DNA of 64,000 nt from Legionella sp. W10-070 (lineage in GTDB: Bacteria; Pseudomonadota; Gammaproteobacteria; Legionellales; Legionellaceae). The stretch is taken from positions 1 through 64,000 of the forward strand of contig NZ_CAAAJC010000012.1 of NCBI RefSeq assembly GCF_900640175.1, in the 5' to 3' direction. The notes below the pieces were generated by a model. The model was not told the DNA's origin. It saw only the letters and a program-made list of their open reading frames with translations, and ran no database searches. Below, piece after piece: positions 26,102 to 34,871 of the stretch. Position 1 is the stretch's first letter. Every line of letters starts with the position of its first letter. The position numbers were made by a program, and so were the translations under genes.

Positions 26102-28297
26102 CTATTGACCATAAGAGAAAGGGACGACATTGCTTCTTTGGGATTGGCGTAATTGACGATTTTGTTTACTAATGCTAACAACCTTGGGTTTTATCTGTCG
26201 TTTCACACCCTCAATCCCCAAACAACTCTGATTCGCCAGATCATTAAAATCGCTAAATCTCTTAGGATGTTCCGACTGCTCATTGGGCGCAAAGGTTGGC
26301 AGAATCATGATGCCGTTAACCGCCTTGGCTGCTTCCATTGCTTTCTCTTTGCCCGGATTGACTCTTTGGGTGATCTCAAGATGCTTGTCATCGTCTGCAG
26401 CGATGATGATGGGGGTTTTGGGGTATTTTTCATGTAATGCCTTGGCGACTGCCTTAAGGTTTCCTGCATCAAAGGCTGAAACAACAGCTGGCAGCTCCGT
26501 GGCTTCTTTTATCGTTGCTGCAGTGGCGTAGCCTTCAGCGATGATAATAACCGGTGCTTTGGACAATTGTTCCAGCCCACCCAAGACATGAAAACAGCCT
26601 TCTTTTTTAGAATCTTTTGCAAAGCGTTTGGTGCCATCCTCGGCGATGTATTGAATGGACCAAATAGTGCCGTTAACATCCATGGCAGGAATGCAGGTGC
26701 GTTTGTTTTCATTATCGGTGTATGCACCTGAGTGTACCTGAATGCCTTTGGCGTTCATGTAGGGTGTGGGTTCTCTCACTTCACTCATTTGGGATAGCTT
26801 TTGCTGGAGTCTTAGCGCGGTATGATGTTGTTTGGCTTCCAATTCACGCTGACGGGCTTGCTGATGTTCAAGCGCTTGCGTCTTAAGCGCTGATTTTTGC
26901 TCGGCAGTTAGAATATAGCCTTTGCTTTTCCAGTGAAGTTCAGCACCAGTACGATTGTTTTTAATGTACCCAGCTGGAACGCCATCTAAGTGCGCTACAT
27001 AAAATCCAGCTTTTTCTCCTTGTTTATCCCCATCCATAGCGATGCGATGCGGATTACCATCCATGATGGGATGCTCGCCTGCAAGGATAGCACCAAGGCT
27101 TAGCAAGGCTTCTTTAAATTCATCAATGGGAGCAGGCGCTTTTTCTTGAGTAACTGCCTGTTGCTCTGGAAGCCAGGGTTTGATTTTTTCCATGGGAACA
27201 CCTGGATTTGCATACCAGCATTTTTGAATTTTATCCCAGGCAATTCCAGGTGTTCCATCGGGGAGTTTACCAATCCTGGCTTTGGCTGTTTCCTTGTCTT
27301 TGTAGGGGATATTTAGCCATCGTTTTTCAGTGGTGATCGGTTCAGCATTCATGTGGATCTCCTCTTCGAATTGATCATCCCTGATTTCAATAGAAGCTAT
27401 TTTTTGCAGATCTTGCGTTTGTTCAAGCGCGAACAGATGACTCACAATTTTTTCTGCATCCGCACAGGCTCTGAAAATTTCAAGCGGATCATCTTCCAAT
27501 CCCCGAATCCATGATTTGATATAAGCGGTATGTTGGGATGGGTCGTGACCAATGCCTAGCTCTGCACCTAAGATCATGCTGGCAATTTCTGCCCGGAGTT
27601 CCTCACGTGCATAGGCATCTGAGCCAAAAGGATGACCTAAATCGCGCTGAAGCCGTGACGGGTGACCACTCCAATGCCCCAGCTCATGCAATGCAGTTGC
27701 GTAATAATGTGCTGCGGATTTAAATTGTTCTTTTGGCGGCAGATGGATGCTGTCGGTCGATAATCGGTAAAAGGCTCGGTCTGCCTCGGAATGAATGATG
27801 GTAGCACCCGATTGATGTAACAAGGCTTCAGCCCTGTCAATTAAAGACCAGTCGAGTTCCTTCCTGACGATCTCGGGCATGTTATCAATCTGTGAGGCAT
27901 GAAAAACCGTTGCGTAAAATACTTTGGGACGTTCCAGATTGACCTGCACCTTTATCGGATTTCCTTCTGCATCCAGCACAGGATGACCACTATCATCCTT
28001 TTTGATGCGTTCTTCTTGAAACTTCCAATATTGAATGCTGGTGCCTTTTTCCCCTTTACGCACTTGCGCATTGATGTCTTGAGCTTGCTTGTAGGTAAGC
28101 CAGCGGTTGTCATTGCTTGGATGAAGCATCAAATACAAGGCATTAATGCCGCGATAGCGTTTGCCAGTCACGGGATTATAAGGCATCTGACCATCACCTG
28201 TGCCTGGCTCCCATGGTTTTAACCACGGGGCGGTTCCTGCTTTCAGGCTTTCAATGATTTGATTGGCGACCACTTGATGGTAAGGCATTTTAGTCAT
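26102..28297 (-). CDS. ArdC-type / TOPRIM DNA primase of the conjugative element (TraC-like)
   Basis: I chose the ATG at 28297 because GGAGG lies 8 bases upstream; it gives 731 residues. The N-terminal part is an ArdC-like single-stranded-DNA-binding domain (NQIIESLKAGTAPWLKPW), followed by a zinc-metallopeptidase-like ALHELGHWSGH (about 205-215). The C-terminal third is a TOPRIM domain: IIIAEGYATAATI and IIIAADDD (about 580-640). Such proteins protect and prime incoming single-stranded DNA in the recipient. The start lies inside the end of the small upstream gene, so the two are coupled. Confidence 0.85.
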   Translation of the reverse strand: MTKMPYHQVVANQIIESLKAGTAPWLKPWEPGTGDGQMPYNPVTGKRYRGINALYLMLHPSNDNRWLTYKQAQDINAQVRKGEKGTSIQYWKFQEERIKKDDSGHPVLDAEGNPIKVQVNLERPKVFYATVFHASQIDNMPEIVRKELDWSLIDRAEALLHQSGATIIHSEADRAFYRLSTDSIHLPPKEQFKSAAHYYATALHELGHWSGHPSRLQRDLGHPFGSDAYAREELRAEIASMILGAELGIGHDPSQHTAYIKSWIRGLEDDPLEIFRACADAEKIVSHLFALEQTQDLQKIASIEIRDDQFEEEIHMNAEPITTEKRWLNIPYKDKETAKARIGKLPDGTPGIAWDKIQKCWYANPGVPMEKIKPWLPEQQAVTQEKAPAPIDEFKEALLSLGAILAGEHPIMDGNPHRIAMDGDKQGEKAGFYVAHLDGVPAGYIKNNRTGAELHWKSKGYILTAEQKSALKTQALEHQQARQRELEAKQHHTALRLQQKLSQMSEVREPTPYMNAKGIQVHSGAYTDNENKRTCIPAMDVNGTIWSIQYIAEDGTKRFAKDSKKEGCFHVLGGLEQLSKAPVIIIAEGYATAATIKEATELPAVVSAFDAGNLKAVAKALHEKYPKTPIIIAADDDKHLEITQRVNPGKEKAMEAAKAVNGIMILPTFAPNEQSEHPKRFSDFNDLANQSCLGIEGVKRQIKPKVVSISKQNRQLRQSQRSNVVPFSYGQ

Positions 28298-28454
28298 ACA
28301 TCGCCTCCATCGCATCGGCTTCATTCAGTGCATCTTCGAAAAATGCGCCCATCATATCGGCTTCTATTGGACTAACTTCGGTAATAAAGCCCGGAACCTC
28401 CAGATCTTCGAATTTGTCTCCAATGATGTCCATGAGATCAATGTTATCGTTCAT
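28290..28454 (-). CDS. Small acidic protein in the traF-primase gap
   Basis: A 54-residue frame, very acidic (about 17 Asp/Glu and only one Lys; MDIIGDKFEDLEVPGF, EADMMGAFFEDALNEAD). It starts with an ATG that overlaps the traF stop (ATGA) and has GGAG 9 bases upstream; its end overlaps the start of the primase gene by 8 bp. Perfect fit in the coupled operon suggests a real gene. Function unknown; a DNA-mimic or partner of the primase is conceivable but unproven. Confidence 0.65.
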   Translation of the reverse strand: MNDNIDLMDIIGDKFEDLEVPGFITEVSPIEADMMGAFFEDALNEADAMEAMYD

Positions 28455-28984
28455 GTGGTGTACTCCTGTTTGTTAAATACCCATATGGGTGTGATCATTC
28501 CTTTGATTTGCCTTGTGTGAACAAAGCCGTAATACCGACCATCAAATGACCATTCACTTTGGTTGGTCATTGTCATCACTTCATCATGTTGAAGTGGGTA
28601 ATGCGTTACACGCCATTGAGGCAAGGCGCGGTTCATGCCGTCTTTAAGTTTTGGTTTGGAGTAAGGAAGCCGTTCTTGATTTACAAATACTCCTTGGGGT
28701 GTCACAGAAATCACATCCCCAGAGACCGCGACCAATTTTTTCATTAAATAACCATAGCCTCCACAAGGCAGACCGTGATCAATATAGCCTCTGCTTTTAG
28801 CTAATCGAAACGCAGTTCGGTCATCCGGGCAAAAAATCACATAAGCATTTTTGAAGTGGTCTGTTGAAGTTATGCGGTATAAACCCACAGGAATCGATTC
28901 TGTCAGGTTTATTCTGAATCCCAACGCATGAAATAGCATCCCGCTCGTTATCAGTGCTATGAGTACCATCGCTATTTTTTTCAT
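28451..28984 (-). CDS. traF: TraF-like pilin-maturation peptidase (S26 family)
   Basis: A 177-residue protein with one N-terminal membrane segment (about 3-22) and S26 signal-peptidase motifs: TESIPVGLYRI with the catalytic Ser near residue 32, and LMKKLVAVSGD with the Lys near 85. In RP4, TraF cleaves and cyclises the TrbC pilin, and the trbC gene is present here. It overlaps traG by 4 bp and the small acidic gene by 4 bp. Confidence 0.9.
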   Translation of the reverse strand: MKKIAMVLIALITSGMLFHALGFRINLTESIPVGLYRITSTDHFKNAYVIFCPDDRTAFRLAKSRGYIDHGLPCGGYGYLMKKLVAVSGDVISVTPQGVFVNQERLPYSKPKLKDGMNRALPQWRVTHYPLQHDEVMTMTNQSEWSFDGRYYGFVHTRQIKGMITPIWVFNKQEYTT

Positions 28985-30870
28985 AGTTTAATAAGCTCAT
29001 CATCACTCAATTGAGCGCGTAATCTATCGGAGTGTGTGGGAGCTTCGACCGATGCTCTTGCAATAAATACAGGATCTTTAAAGTAAAGCGGTTGCTTTCC
29101 GTAAATGGCAGGAAAGCCAGCGGCATAAATTACCATGTCGCCGGCTTCAACAATCAAGCCATTAGCATCCTTTTTAGGGCCTGGCATACGCAGGCATTCA
29201 TCTATCGTCAGAAGGGGTCTTGATATTTCCTGCACGGTTCTTGATATCTGATTTAAGAAGGTTGAAAACCGTCTGCCACTGGTGGTGATGTGTTCCTTAA
29301 CAATCGTTGTTTGGCCAGTGAGCTTGGAAAGGTGCTCAGCAGTCTCCACGCGATTGGGTGGATAGGCATTTTGGATATGGCAATTAGAGGTGATGGTTTC
29401 ATCAGGACCATAGCCTCGTTCACGACTTTTTAGCTGATTGATGTCCTGGCAAATTAAGTAAAACTTTAGGCCATATCCTGCAACAAAGGCTAATGACTCT
29501 TGCAGAATGTCGAGTTTTCCAAGGCTTGGAAATTCATCAATCATGCACAACAGGCGATGTTTATAGGTTTTTTTAGTTTGAACATAGGACTGACCCTTAT
29601 CATCCGATACACGCTCAAACTCCATTTTGTCAGCCAATAATCGCACTATCATGTTGATCATCACGCGTACCAGAGGTTGCAGTCTGGCTTTATCATTTGG
29701 TTGGGTCACGATATAAAGGCTTACAGGACTGTCATGGTTCATCAAATCGCGAATGCAAAAATCAGAAGCCGACACGTTATGTGCGACCACTGGGTCACGG
29801 TATAACGCCAGATAAGATTTTAAGGTGGATAAGACAGAGCCTGCCTCTTCTTCGGGTCGATCTATCATGTCTCGAGCCGAGGCAGAAATGACCGGGTGGG
29901 TTTTACCATCAACATGAGGGTATTGCGTCATTTCAATCAGTAGGTCTGCAATATTAATGTTGGGATCGACCAGCATGCGGTCAATGTTAGGAAATGTCGC
30001 CGGCTCTCCTTGTTGTTTTAGTTTGTAAATGGCATGGAGAATAAACCCAACCAAGAGGGCTTGTGAGGTTTTTTGCCAATGCGTTTCCAGCCCTTTGCCA
30101 TCAGGATCAACCACAAGGGTTGCCAGGTTTTGTACGTCTCCCACTTCAGATTCTGTACCAACCCTGATTTCATCAAGCGGGTTCCAGCGCGCACTGCCTT
30201 TTAGTGTTGCAGGCTCAAAGCGAATGACTTTGTTATGCGCATGCTTTTGTCTCCAGCCAGCGGTCATGGCCCAAAGCTCGCCTTTCAAATCGGTGATCAC
30301 GCAGGAATGTTTCCATGATAGAAGTGTCGGAATCACAAGACCAACACCTTTCCCCGAACGTGTTGGGGCATAGGTTAAAACATGCTCTGGTCCATTATGA
30401 TGCAGGTAATGAATGGTACCTTTGTCATCTTCATAAGCCCCAACATAAACACCTTCATCGTGACCAATGAGGCTTGCTTGCTTTAAGTCCTCCCAATTCG
30501 CCCAACGAGCAGAGCCATGCAGGTAATCACTGATCTCATTCTTTTTAAAATATCTGGAGGTCATTACGATCATCATTAAAAGCAATGAGCCGCTCATCAC
30601 CATGACACCAAAGGCCGCATGAAACGTATCGGGGTAAAACGATTGGTATTTTACAGCCCAAATGAACAGGTGCCAGGGCATATAAACATGCGAAAGAGAG
30701 CTGCCTAAGCCTTCGGCATAATGAAACTGGTAAGCCAGGAACTGTGTGCCGATTTGCATGCTCATTAAAAAAGCCCCGATGACCAGCACGACTAATGATG
30801 TATTGAATCTGCCAGATTTTTTTTGTCTGACTTGAGGGCCTATGGCTTTATCAGGTTTGCTATGATTCAT
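28981..30870 (-). CDS. traG: VirD4/TraG-type coupling protein
   Basis: A 629-residue inner-membrane ATPase. Two N-terminal membrane segments (about 25-50 and 80-105) precede Walker A APTRSGKGVG (about 168-177), and the Walker B LLCMIDEFPSLGKLD lies near residue 440. It delivers the relaxase-DNA complex to the secretion channel. Length and order (trbL, traG, traF) match RP4-like systems. It overlaps both neighbours by 4 bp. Confidence 0.95.
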   Translation of the reverse strand: MNHSKPDKAIGPQVRQKKSGRFNTSLVVLVIGAFLMSMQIGTQFLAYQFHYAEGLGSSLSHVYMPWHLFIWAVKYQSFYPDTFHAAFGVMVMSGSLLLMMIVMTSRYFKKNEISDYLHGSARWANWEDLKQASLIGHDEGVYVGAYEDDKGTIHYLHHNGPEHVLTYAPTRSGKGVGLVIPTLLSWKHSCVITDLKGELWAMTAGWRQKHAHNKVIRFEPATLKGSARWNPLDEIRVGTESEVGDVQNLATLVVDPDGKGLETHWQKTSQALLVGFILHAIYKLKQQGEPATFPNIDRMLVDPNINIADLLIEMTQYPHVDGKTHPVISASARDMIDRPEEEAGSVLSTLKSYLALYRDPVVAHNVSASDFCIRDLMNHDSPVSLYIVTQPNDKARLQPLVRVMINMIVRLLADKMEFERVSDDKGQSYVQTKKTYKHRLLCMIDEFPSLGKLDILQESLAFVAGYGLKFYLICQDINQLKSRERGYGPDETITSNCHIQNAYPPNRVETAEHLSKLTGQTTIVKEHITTSGRRFSTFLNQISRTVQEISRPLLTIDECLRMPGPKKDANGLIVEAGDMVIYAAGFPAIYGKQPLYFKDPVFIARASVEAPTHSDRLRAQLSDDELIKL

Positions 30871-32249
30871 TCATACGCTCCGGCGGCTTTCTGGTTTACA
30901 AACTGACTGACTTCATCAAATGCCTCCTGTCCTGCGCTAAAAACGCCTTCTGGCGCACCCATGGAAACAATCTGTTCTGAGTCAGTCTCTTGCGATTCTG
31001 TGGCCGAGGCATCCATTCTGCTTTGGATGGCATCCGCAATTTTACCACCCGTGGTGTCAGCAATTTTTTCAGAAACGGCTTCTTTAATCGCATTTGCTTT
31101 TTCACGAGCCACATCCATTGCGCCTGAGGCTAAATGGGAACCAAAGGAACCCGCAAATTTGGCAGCACTGCCCATAGCTTCTGCTAACCCACCGGTTTTG
31201 GAGCTTTTATCCTGACCTGACATGGAGTCTGTAGTGCCGGAACCGAGGCTTTGACTCGCGGCCTTAAAGGCTGCGTTCAGTGCCGATAAGCCACCAGCTC
31301 CTTGAGTCATTGCAGCGCCTGCCGCACTTGCTATCGCAGCTCCGGCGATTCCTGCCGCACCCATGGCGGCACCAAGGCCAATACCTCCACCGCCACCTGA
31401 ACCACCGCCTGATACGATGCCTGCGAGTACGGGAGGGATTTTATTAATGAGAACCAGCAAAAGGACTGCAACCACCAACATGACAAACATTTCTTTAAGC
31501 GTCATGCTCTCAGAAAGAGCCGCATAATATTGATCCACAAAGGATTTGCCGATGCCGATGATTAAAATCATGGCAAACGCTTGCAGTGCTATCCCCAAGA
31601 CGGTTTTGTAGTAGTTAATCGCAATATCCTGAGTCCAGCGTCCACCACCAAAACCTAATAAAATGATGCCGCCATAAGTTAAAACCCATGCGGTGATTAA
31701 GATAATGAGCATGTTAATACTGACTAAAGCCAGCACGATGAGAATAACCCCTGCAACGATGAGTCCTACTGTGGTTGCTGCAGGCGACCAGATGGATGAG
31801 CTGTTGATGGCGCGAGATACAATATCAAATCCCACATCGACAATATCCGAGGGCGATACGTGGTCATCAATGCCTGAGGCGCGTGCCGCCAGTTGTCGCA
31901 TAGAATCGATGATGGATTTTGCAATGGCCGGACCATTCTCCAAAAGCCAGTAGAAAAAGCCGACCACAACAAAAAACCGCACCGTTTCAGCTAAAAACTC
32001 CTGCAGATCTGCCTTGCGTAAAGCCATTAATCCATACGTCCACACCATGCTCACCAAGGCCAAAGACCAAAAGAGGTATCGGGCGTATCCAAGCATGGTT
32101 TGACTCCAAAGCGCAGACGTGCTGGAAAAGCGATACAAAATGTTATCCAACAAATCGCGACTGTCGATGTCATGCCCTTTGGCATGACAGCAAGCAGAAA
32201 ATCCAAGCCAGAACAGGGTAATCAAATAAGGGGTTATTCGTTTATTCAT
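30867..32249 (-). CDS. trbL: TrbL/VirB6-like inner-membrane channel protein
   Basis: I take the ATG at 32249, giving 460 residues with a proper signal sequence (MNKRITPYLITLFWLGFSACCHA) and lying 5 bp after the trbK stop; a longer frame would overlap trbK. Several membrane segments occupy about 45-290, followed by a Gly-rich stretch (GGGSGGGGGIGLGAAMGAAG) and an Ala/Lys-rich C-terminal region. TrbL is part of the inner-membrane pore of the mating channel. It overlaps traG by 4 bp. Confidence 0.9.
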   Translation of the reverse strand: MNKRITPYLITLFWLGFSACCHAKGHDIDSRDLLDNILYRFSSTSALWSQTMLGYARYLFWSLALVSMVWTYGLMALRKADLQEFLAETVRFFVVVGFFYWLLENGPAIAKSIIDSMRQLAARASGIDDHVSPSDIVDVGFDIVSRAINSSSIWSPAATTVGLIVAGVILIVLALVSINMLIILITAWVLTYGGIILLGFGGGRWTQDIAINYYKTVLGIALQAFAMILIIGIGKSFVDQYYAALSESMTLKEMFVMLVVAVLLLVLINKIPPVLAGIVSGGGSGGGGGIGLGAAMGAAGIAGAAIASAAGAAMTQGAGGLSALNAAFKAASQSLGSGTTDSMSGQDKSSKTGGLAEAMGSAAKFAGSFGSHLASGAMDVAREKANAIKEAVSEKIADTTGGKIADAIQSRMDASATESQETDSEQIVSMGAPEGVFSAGQEAFDEVSQFVNQKAAGAYE

Positions 32250-32253
32250 AGGA

Positions 32254-32457
32254 TTACCATTTTTTCCCTGAGCTTTTTGTATAGCTGCCACCCCGAAAAC
32301 AGGCATCCCCAATGGCCTGCAGTTCCTCTGTAGTGCGATGTTCTCTGGAGCTTTCACAGGTTAATGAGGCAAGATGCTGAGCCTTTTTGGCTTCAGAGTT
32401 ATTGCATCCAGACAGCAGCGCAACACATACCATCATCCATAGTGTTAAATGTTTCAT
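32254..32457 (-). CDS. trbK: TrbK-like lipoprotein, probable entry-exclusion protein
   Basis: A 67-residue lipoprotein with lipobox LLSGC (cysteine near residue 18). In RP4, TrbK is a small lipoprotein encoded between trbJ and trbL that blocks entry of the same plasmid; position and size match. The C-terminal tail FRGGSYTKSSGKKW is nearly the same as that of the TrbJ protein encoded just upstream (FRSGVYHKSSGKKW), which is unusual. TCTCCTTGTT on the plus strand marks its AGGAGA site. Confidence 0.8.
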   Translation of the reverse strand: MKHLTLWMMVCVALLSGCNNSEAKKAQHLASLTCESSREHRTTEELQAIGDACFRGGSYTKSSGKKW

Positions 32458-32479
32458 GTTTTCTCCTTGTTATTAAAAA

Positions 32480-33220
32480 TTACCATTTTTTTCCTGAACT
32501 CTTGTGATACACACCCGATCTGAAATGTTCATCACCCGCTGTTTGTATGGCCTCTTTATTGGCATTTGCCGCATCTTTAACGGCCTGCGCGTTTTGCTGG
32601 GCTAAGAGCAGACCTCTGATTTGAAGCAATTGGTGGGATTGTTGACTGGCCAATTGAGAGCCGGCCTGGAGTGCCTGCTTTTGTCCTGTGGCGTTTTGTG
32701 CCTGAGATTGCAACACGCGAAGTTTGGCCGAATCCTCTTTTAGACTGTGTTGCTGCTTATCAATCCCTTTAATCAAGGCATCATTGGCGCGTTTTTCGGC
32801 AACTGACGCGCGGAGTCGGTTTTGTTTGATTTTTCGGATTTCCTCAGGATTGCATTCACTTTGTTCATTAAAGCAGGCATTGTTTTGGTAGTATTCCTGA
32901 CTTTGAAATCGATCCAGATAGTCCTGAAGACTGCCTGCCTCCTGTTTGTAATAATCAATGGTGTTGGTTGATTCCAGCAGATTATTAATCACCGAGTTGG
33001 CATTGTCCCATTCATAGGAGGTCAGTGATTTGGTGTTTTCGAGCATGTTTTGGTATTGATCGAGCTGGTTTTTGTATTGGTCGACTTGAGTTCTATACTC
33101 ACTAAGTTGTGTTGCAATCATTTTTCCATTTTGAATCCAGTTCGCAACGTCAAATACGGGTGCACCATTTGCCAAGACTGGCAGAGTGCAACAATAAATT
33201 AATAAGGCTTTCAGTTTCAT
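32480..33220 (-). CDS. trbJ: TrbJ/VirB5-like pilus-associated protein
   Basis: A 246-residue periplasmic protein with a signal peptide (residues 1 to about 19, ending ANGA) and a long helical, Gln-rich body (YRTQVDQYKNQLDQYQNMLE) typical of TrbJ/VirB5 proteins, which sit at the pilus tip or base and may contact recipients. Its C-terminus AGDEHFRSGVYHKSSGKKW resembles the tail of the adjacent lipoprotein TrbK. An AGGAG site lies upstream of the ATG. Confidence 0.88.
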   Translation of the reverse strand: MKLKALLIYCCTLPVLANGAPVFDVANWIQNGKMIATQLSEYRTQVDQYKNQLDQYQNMLENTKSLTSYEWDNANSVINNLLESTNTIDYYKQEAGSLQDYLDRFQSQEYYQNNACFNEQSECNPEEIRKIKQNRLRASVAEKRANDALIKGIDKQQHSLKEDSAKLRVLQSQAQNATGQKQALQAGSQLASQQSHQLLQIRGLLLAQQNAQAVKDAANANKEAIQTAGDEHFRSGVYHKSSGKKW

Positions 33221-33234
33221 ATCGTGCTCCTTTC

Positions 33235-34455
33235 TTAATAGACAAACTGTTGATAAGGTTGTTTAAAGGTTAGGTCTTTCACCACTATGATATTGAAGAG
33301 GTATCCTGGACGTACATTAACAGTTGGCGATACGTTCAGGTTTTTTGAAACGAGCTGCGAGGTCACTTCGCCAAGCTGCTGCCCCAACGCCTGACTCATC
33401 ACACTGCCTGCTGTGGGTTGTGCATACCCGTACTGGTTGGCCTGATTAGTATTTTGACTGTAGGTGATGCCAGCAATAATCCCTGACATTAACAGCGCTG
33501 AGCCATAAATACGCCCGTAATGATGATTCACCTCATCGCGAAATCCAGAAAATCCGGCACTATCAGCTCCGGGCATGGAGCCGATATCCAGTGCTTTACT
33601 GTCTGGAAATATCAGTCGTTGCCACGCTACCAGCACCGAGTTTTGGCCAAAGCCCACATCACTGGAATAAATCCCCAGGATTTTGGTTCCCTGTGGAATT
33701 AACAAATACTTACCGGTCGCGGTGTCATACACATTTTGTGATACCTGAGCGATGATTTGTCCGGGCAACTCGGAAGAAATGCCACTAATCATCACCCCGG
33801 GAATTACACTGCCCGCTCTTAATTCATAGCGACTGTTGGGGCTTTGAAGGGTTGAATTTAAATGCCAGCGCGACTCATTTTCTTCCCCACCTAAAGGTTG
33901 CGGCATGGATTTTGTTTGTCGTTCTTGTAATAAGGCAAGCTGCGCTTTAAACACCGTTGCGGGATCACTATTTGAGGTCATTTGCTGGTGGTTGGTCAAT
34001 CGTGAGTTATCAACCATAACCGAAGTTTTAGCCTTAACCGCTTCTTCAAAATCTTGCGTTTTTTCTTGGCGAATACGCTCGATTTCAGCATCCGATACTT
34101 CTTGTGTCGGCGCATCTTCCTTGCGGAATTGCTGAGGTTCTGGCATCGATAATGGCGCCATTTCATTGCGACTTGATGGTGCATCAGGTGGTGGGATGAT
34201 GGCCATTTTATGGTTTCCTACCACCTCACTGGCAAGGCTCATGGTGTTTTTTCGAAGCGATTTTATTTTTACCGGCTCTGATGGCTGGTTTTGCGCATTA
34301 GCGCGTTTCGTTGCAACCCATGCGATAAGCAACACAAACAGCGTTAATACACTAATTGCAATGATAAGTGGCATCTGATTCACGCGCTTCACGCCCATAG
34401 GTTGCAGCTTTTGTGGTGATTGGTCGGGTGATAAATACTCTTTATTGGGATTCAT
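33235..34455 (-). CDS. trbI: TrbI/VirB10-like channel protein
   Basis: A 406-residue protein with a short cytoplasmic N-terminus, one membrane segment (about 28-50, MPLIIAISVLTLFVLLIAWV), a Pro/Gln/Glu-rich periplasmic linker and a VirB10 domain (about 190-400) with ELRAGSVIPGVMISGISSEL and GKYLLIPQGTKILGIY. VirB10/TrbI spans the envelope and opens the outer-membrane pore in response to the ATPases. It lies between trbH and trbJ as in RP4. Confidence 0.94.
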   Translation of the reverse strand: MNPNKEYLSPDQSPQKLQPMGVKRVNQMPLIIAISVLTLFVLLIAWVATKRANAQNQPSEPVKIKSLRKNTMSLASEVVGNHKMAIIPPPDAPSSRNEMAPLSMPEPQQFRKEDAPTQEVSDAEIERIRQEKTQDFEEAVKAKTSVMVDNSRLTNHQQMTSNSDPATVFKAQLALLQERQTKSMPQPLGGEENESRWHLNSTLQSPNSRYELRAGSVIPGVMISGISSELPGQIIAQVSQNVYDTATGKYLLIPQGTKILGIYSSDVGFGQNSVLVAWQRLIFPDSKALDIGSMPGADSAGFSGFRDEVNHHYGRIYGSALLMSGIIAGITYSQNTNQANQYGYAQPTAGSVMSQALGQQLGEVTSQLVSKNLNVSPTVNVRPGYLFNIIVVKDLTFKQPYQQFVY

Positions 34456-34460
34456 GGTTC

Positions 34461-34871
34461 TTACTCCTTATGGGTCCATGCACTGACAGGGAAGAAGGAT
34501 TCCTGGTTTTTTGCATACATGCGGCTTAACGTCTGCATGCCTACAAAAAGACTCACGCGATACAGTCTTTGGGGTTCAAGCGTATCAAGCACATAGAGCA
34601 AATGAGCGTTTTGTTTGGGGCATTGTCGCTCCATCACGCCATAACCTTTTTTTCGTAGGTTCTGAACCAATTGAATGCCAAAGCCATCGCGCACTTTTTG
34701 CCCCATGCATAAGGTGTGTTGTGCCGGAGGAAAGACGCGGCTTAATTGATTGGCTGAGTCTTGTGCCAAAACCGCACCCTGAACTTGTGATACTGGCGTA
34801 AAATTCCCATAGTTCATGCTTGCACAACTGGATAACAACAATGCTATAAATAGAACAGTTATGTTTTTCAT
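34461..34871 (-). CDS. trbH: TrbH-like lipoprotein
   Basis: The ATG at 34871 overlaps the trbG stop (ATGA) and starts a lipoprotein signal with lipobox LLSSC; a GTG three codons earlier is possible. The 136-residue protein matches TrbH in place (between trbG and trbI) and type. TrbH acts like VirB7, stabilising the outer-membrane ring formed by TrbG and TrbI. Two cysteines (CMGQKV, RQCPKQ) may form a disulfide. Confidence 0.82.
   Translation of the reverse strand: MKNITVLFIALLLSSCASMNYGNFTPVSQVQGAVLAQDSANQLSRVFPPAQHTLCMGQKVRDGFGIQLVQNLRKKGYGVMERQCPKQNAHLLYVLDTLEPQRLYRVSLFVGMQTLSRMYAKNQESFFPVSAWTHKE

Noticed and set aside
28298-28324. Longer start for the primase gene
   Set aside because: The internal ATG at 28297 has GGAGG at proper spacing; the longer frame lies over the small acidic gene.
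32250-32357. Longer N-terminus for trbL
   Set aside because: It would overlap trbK by over 100 bp; the downstream ATG starts a proper signal peptide.
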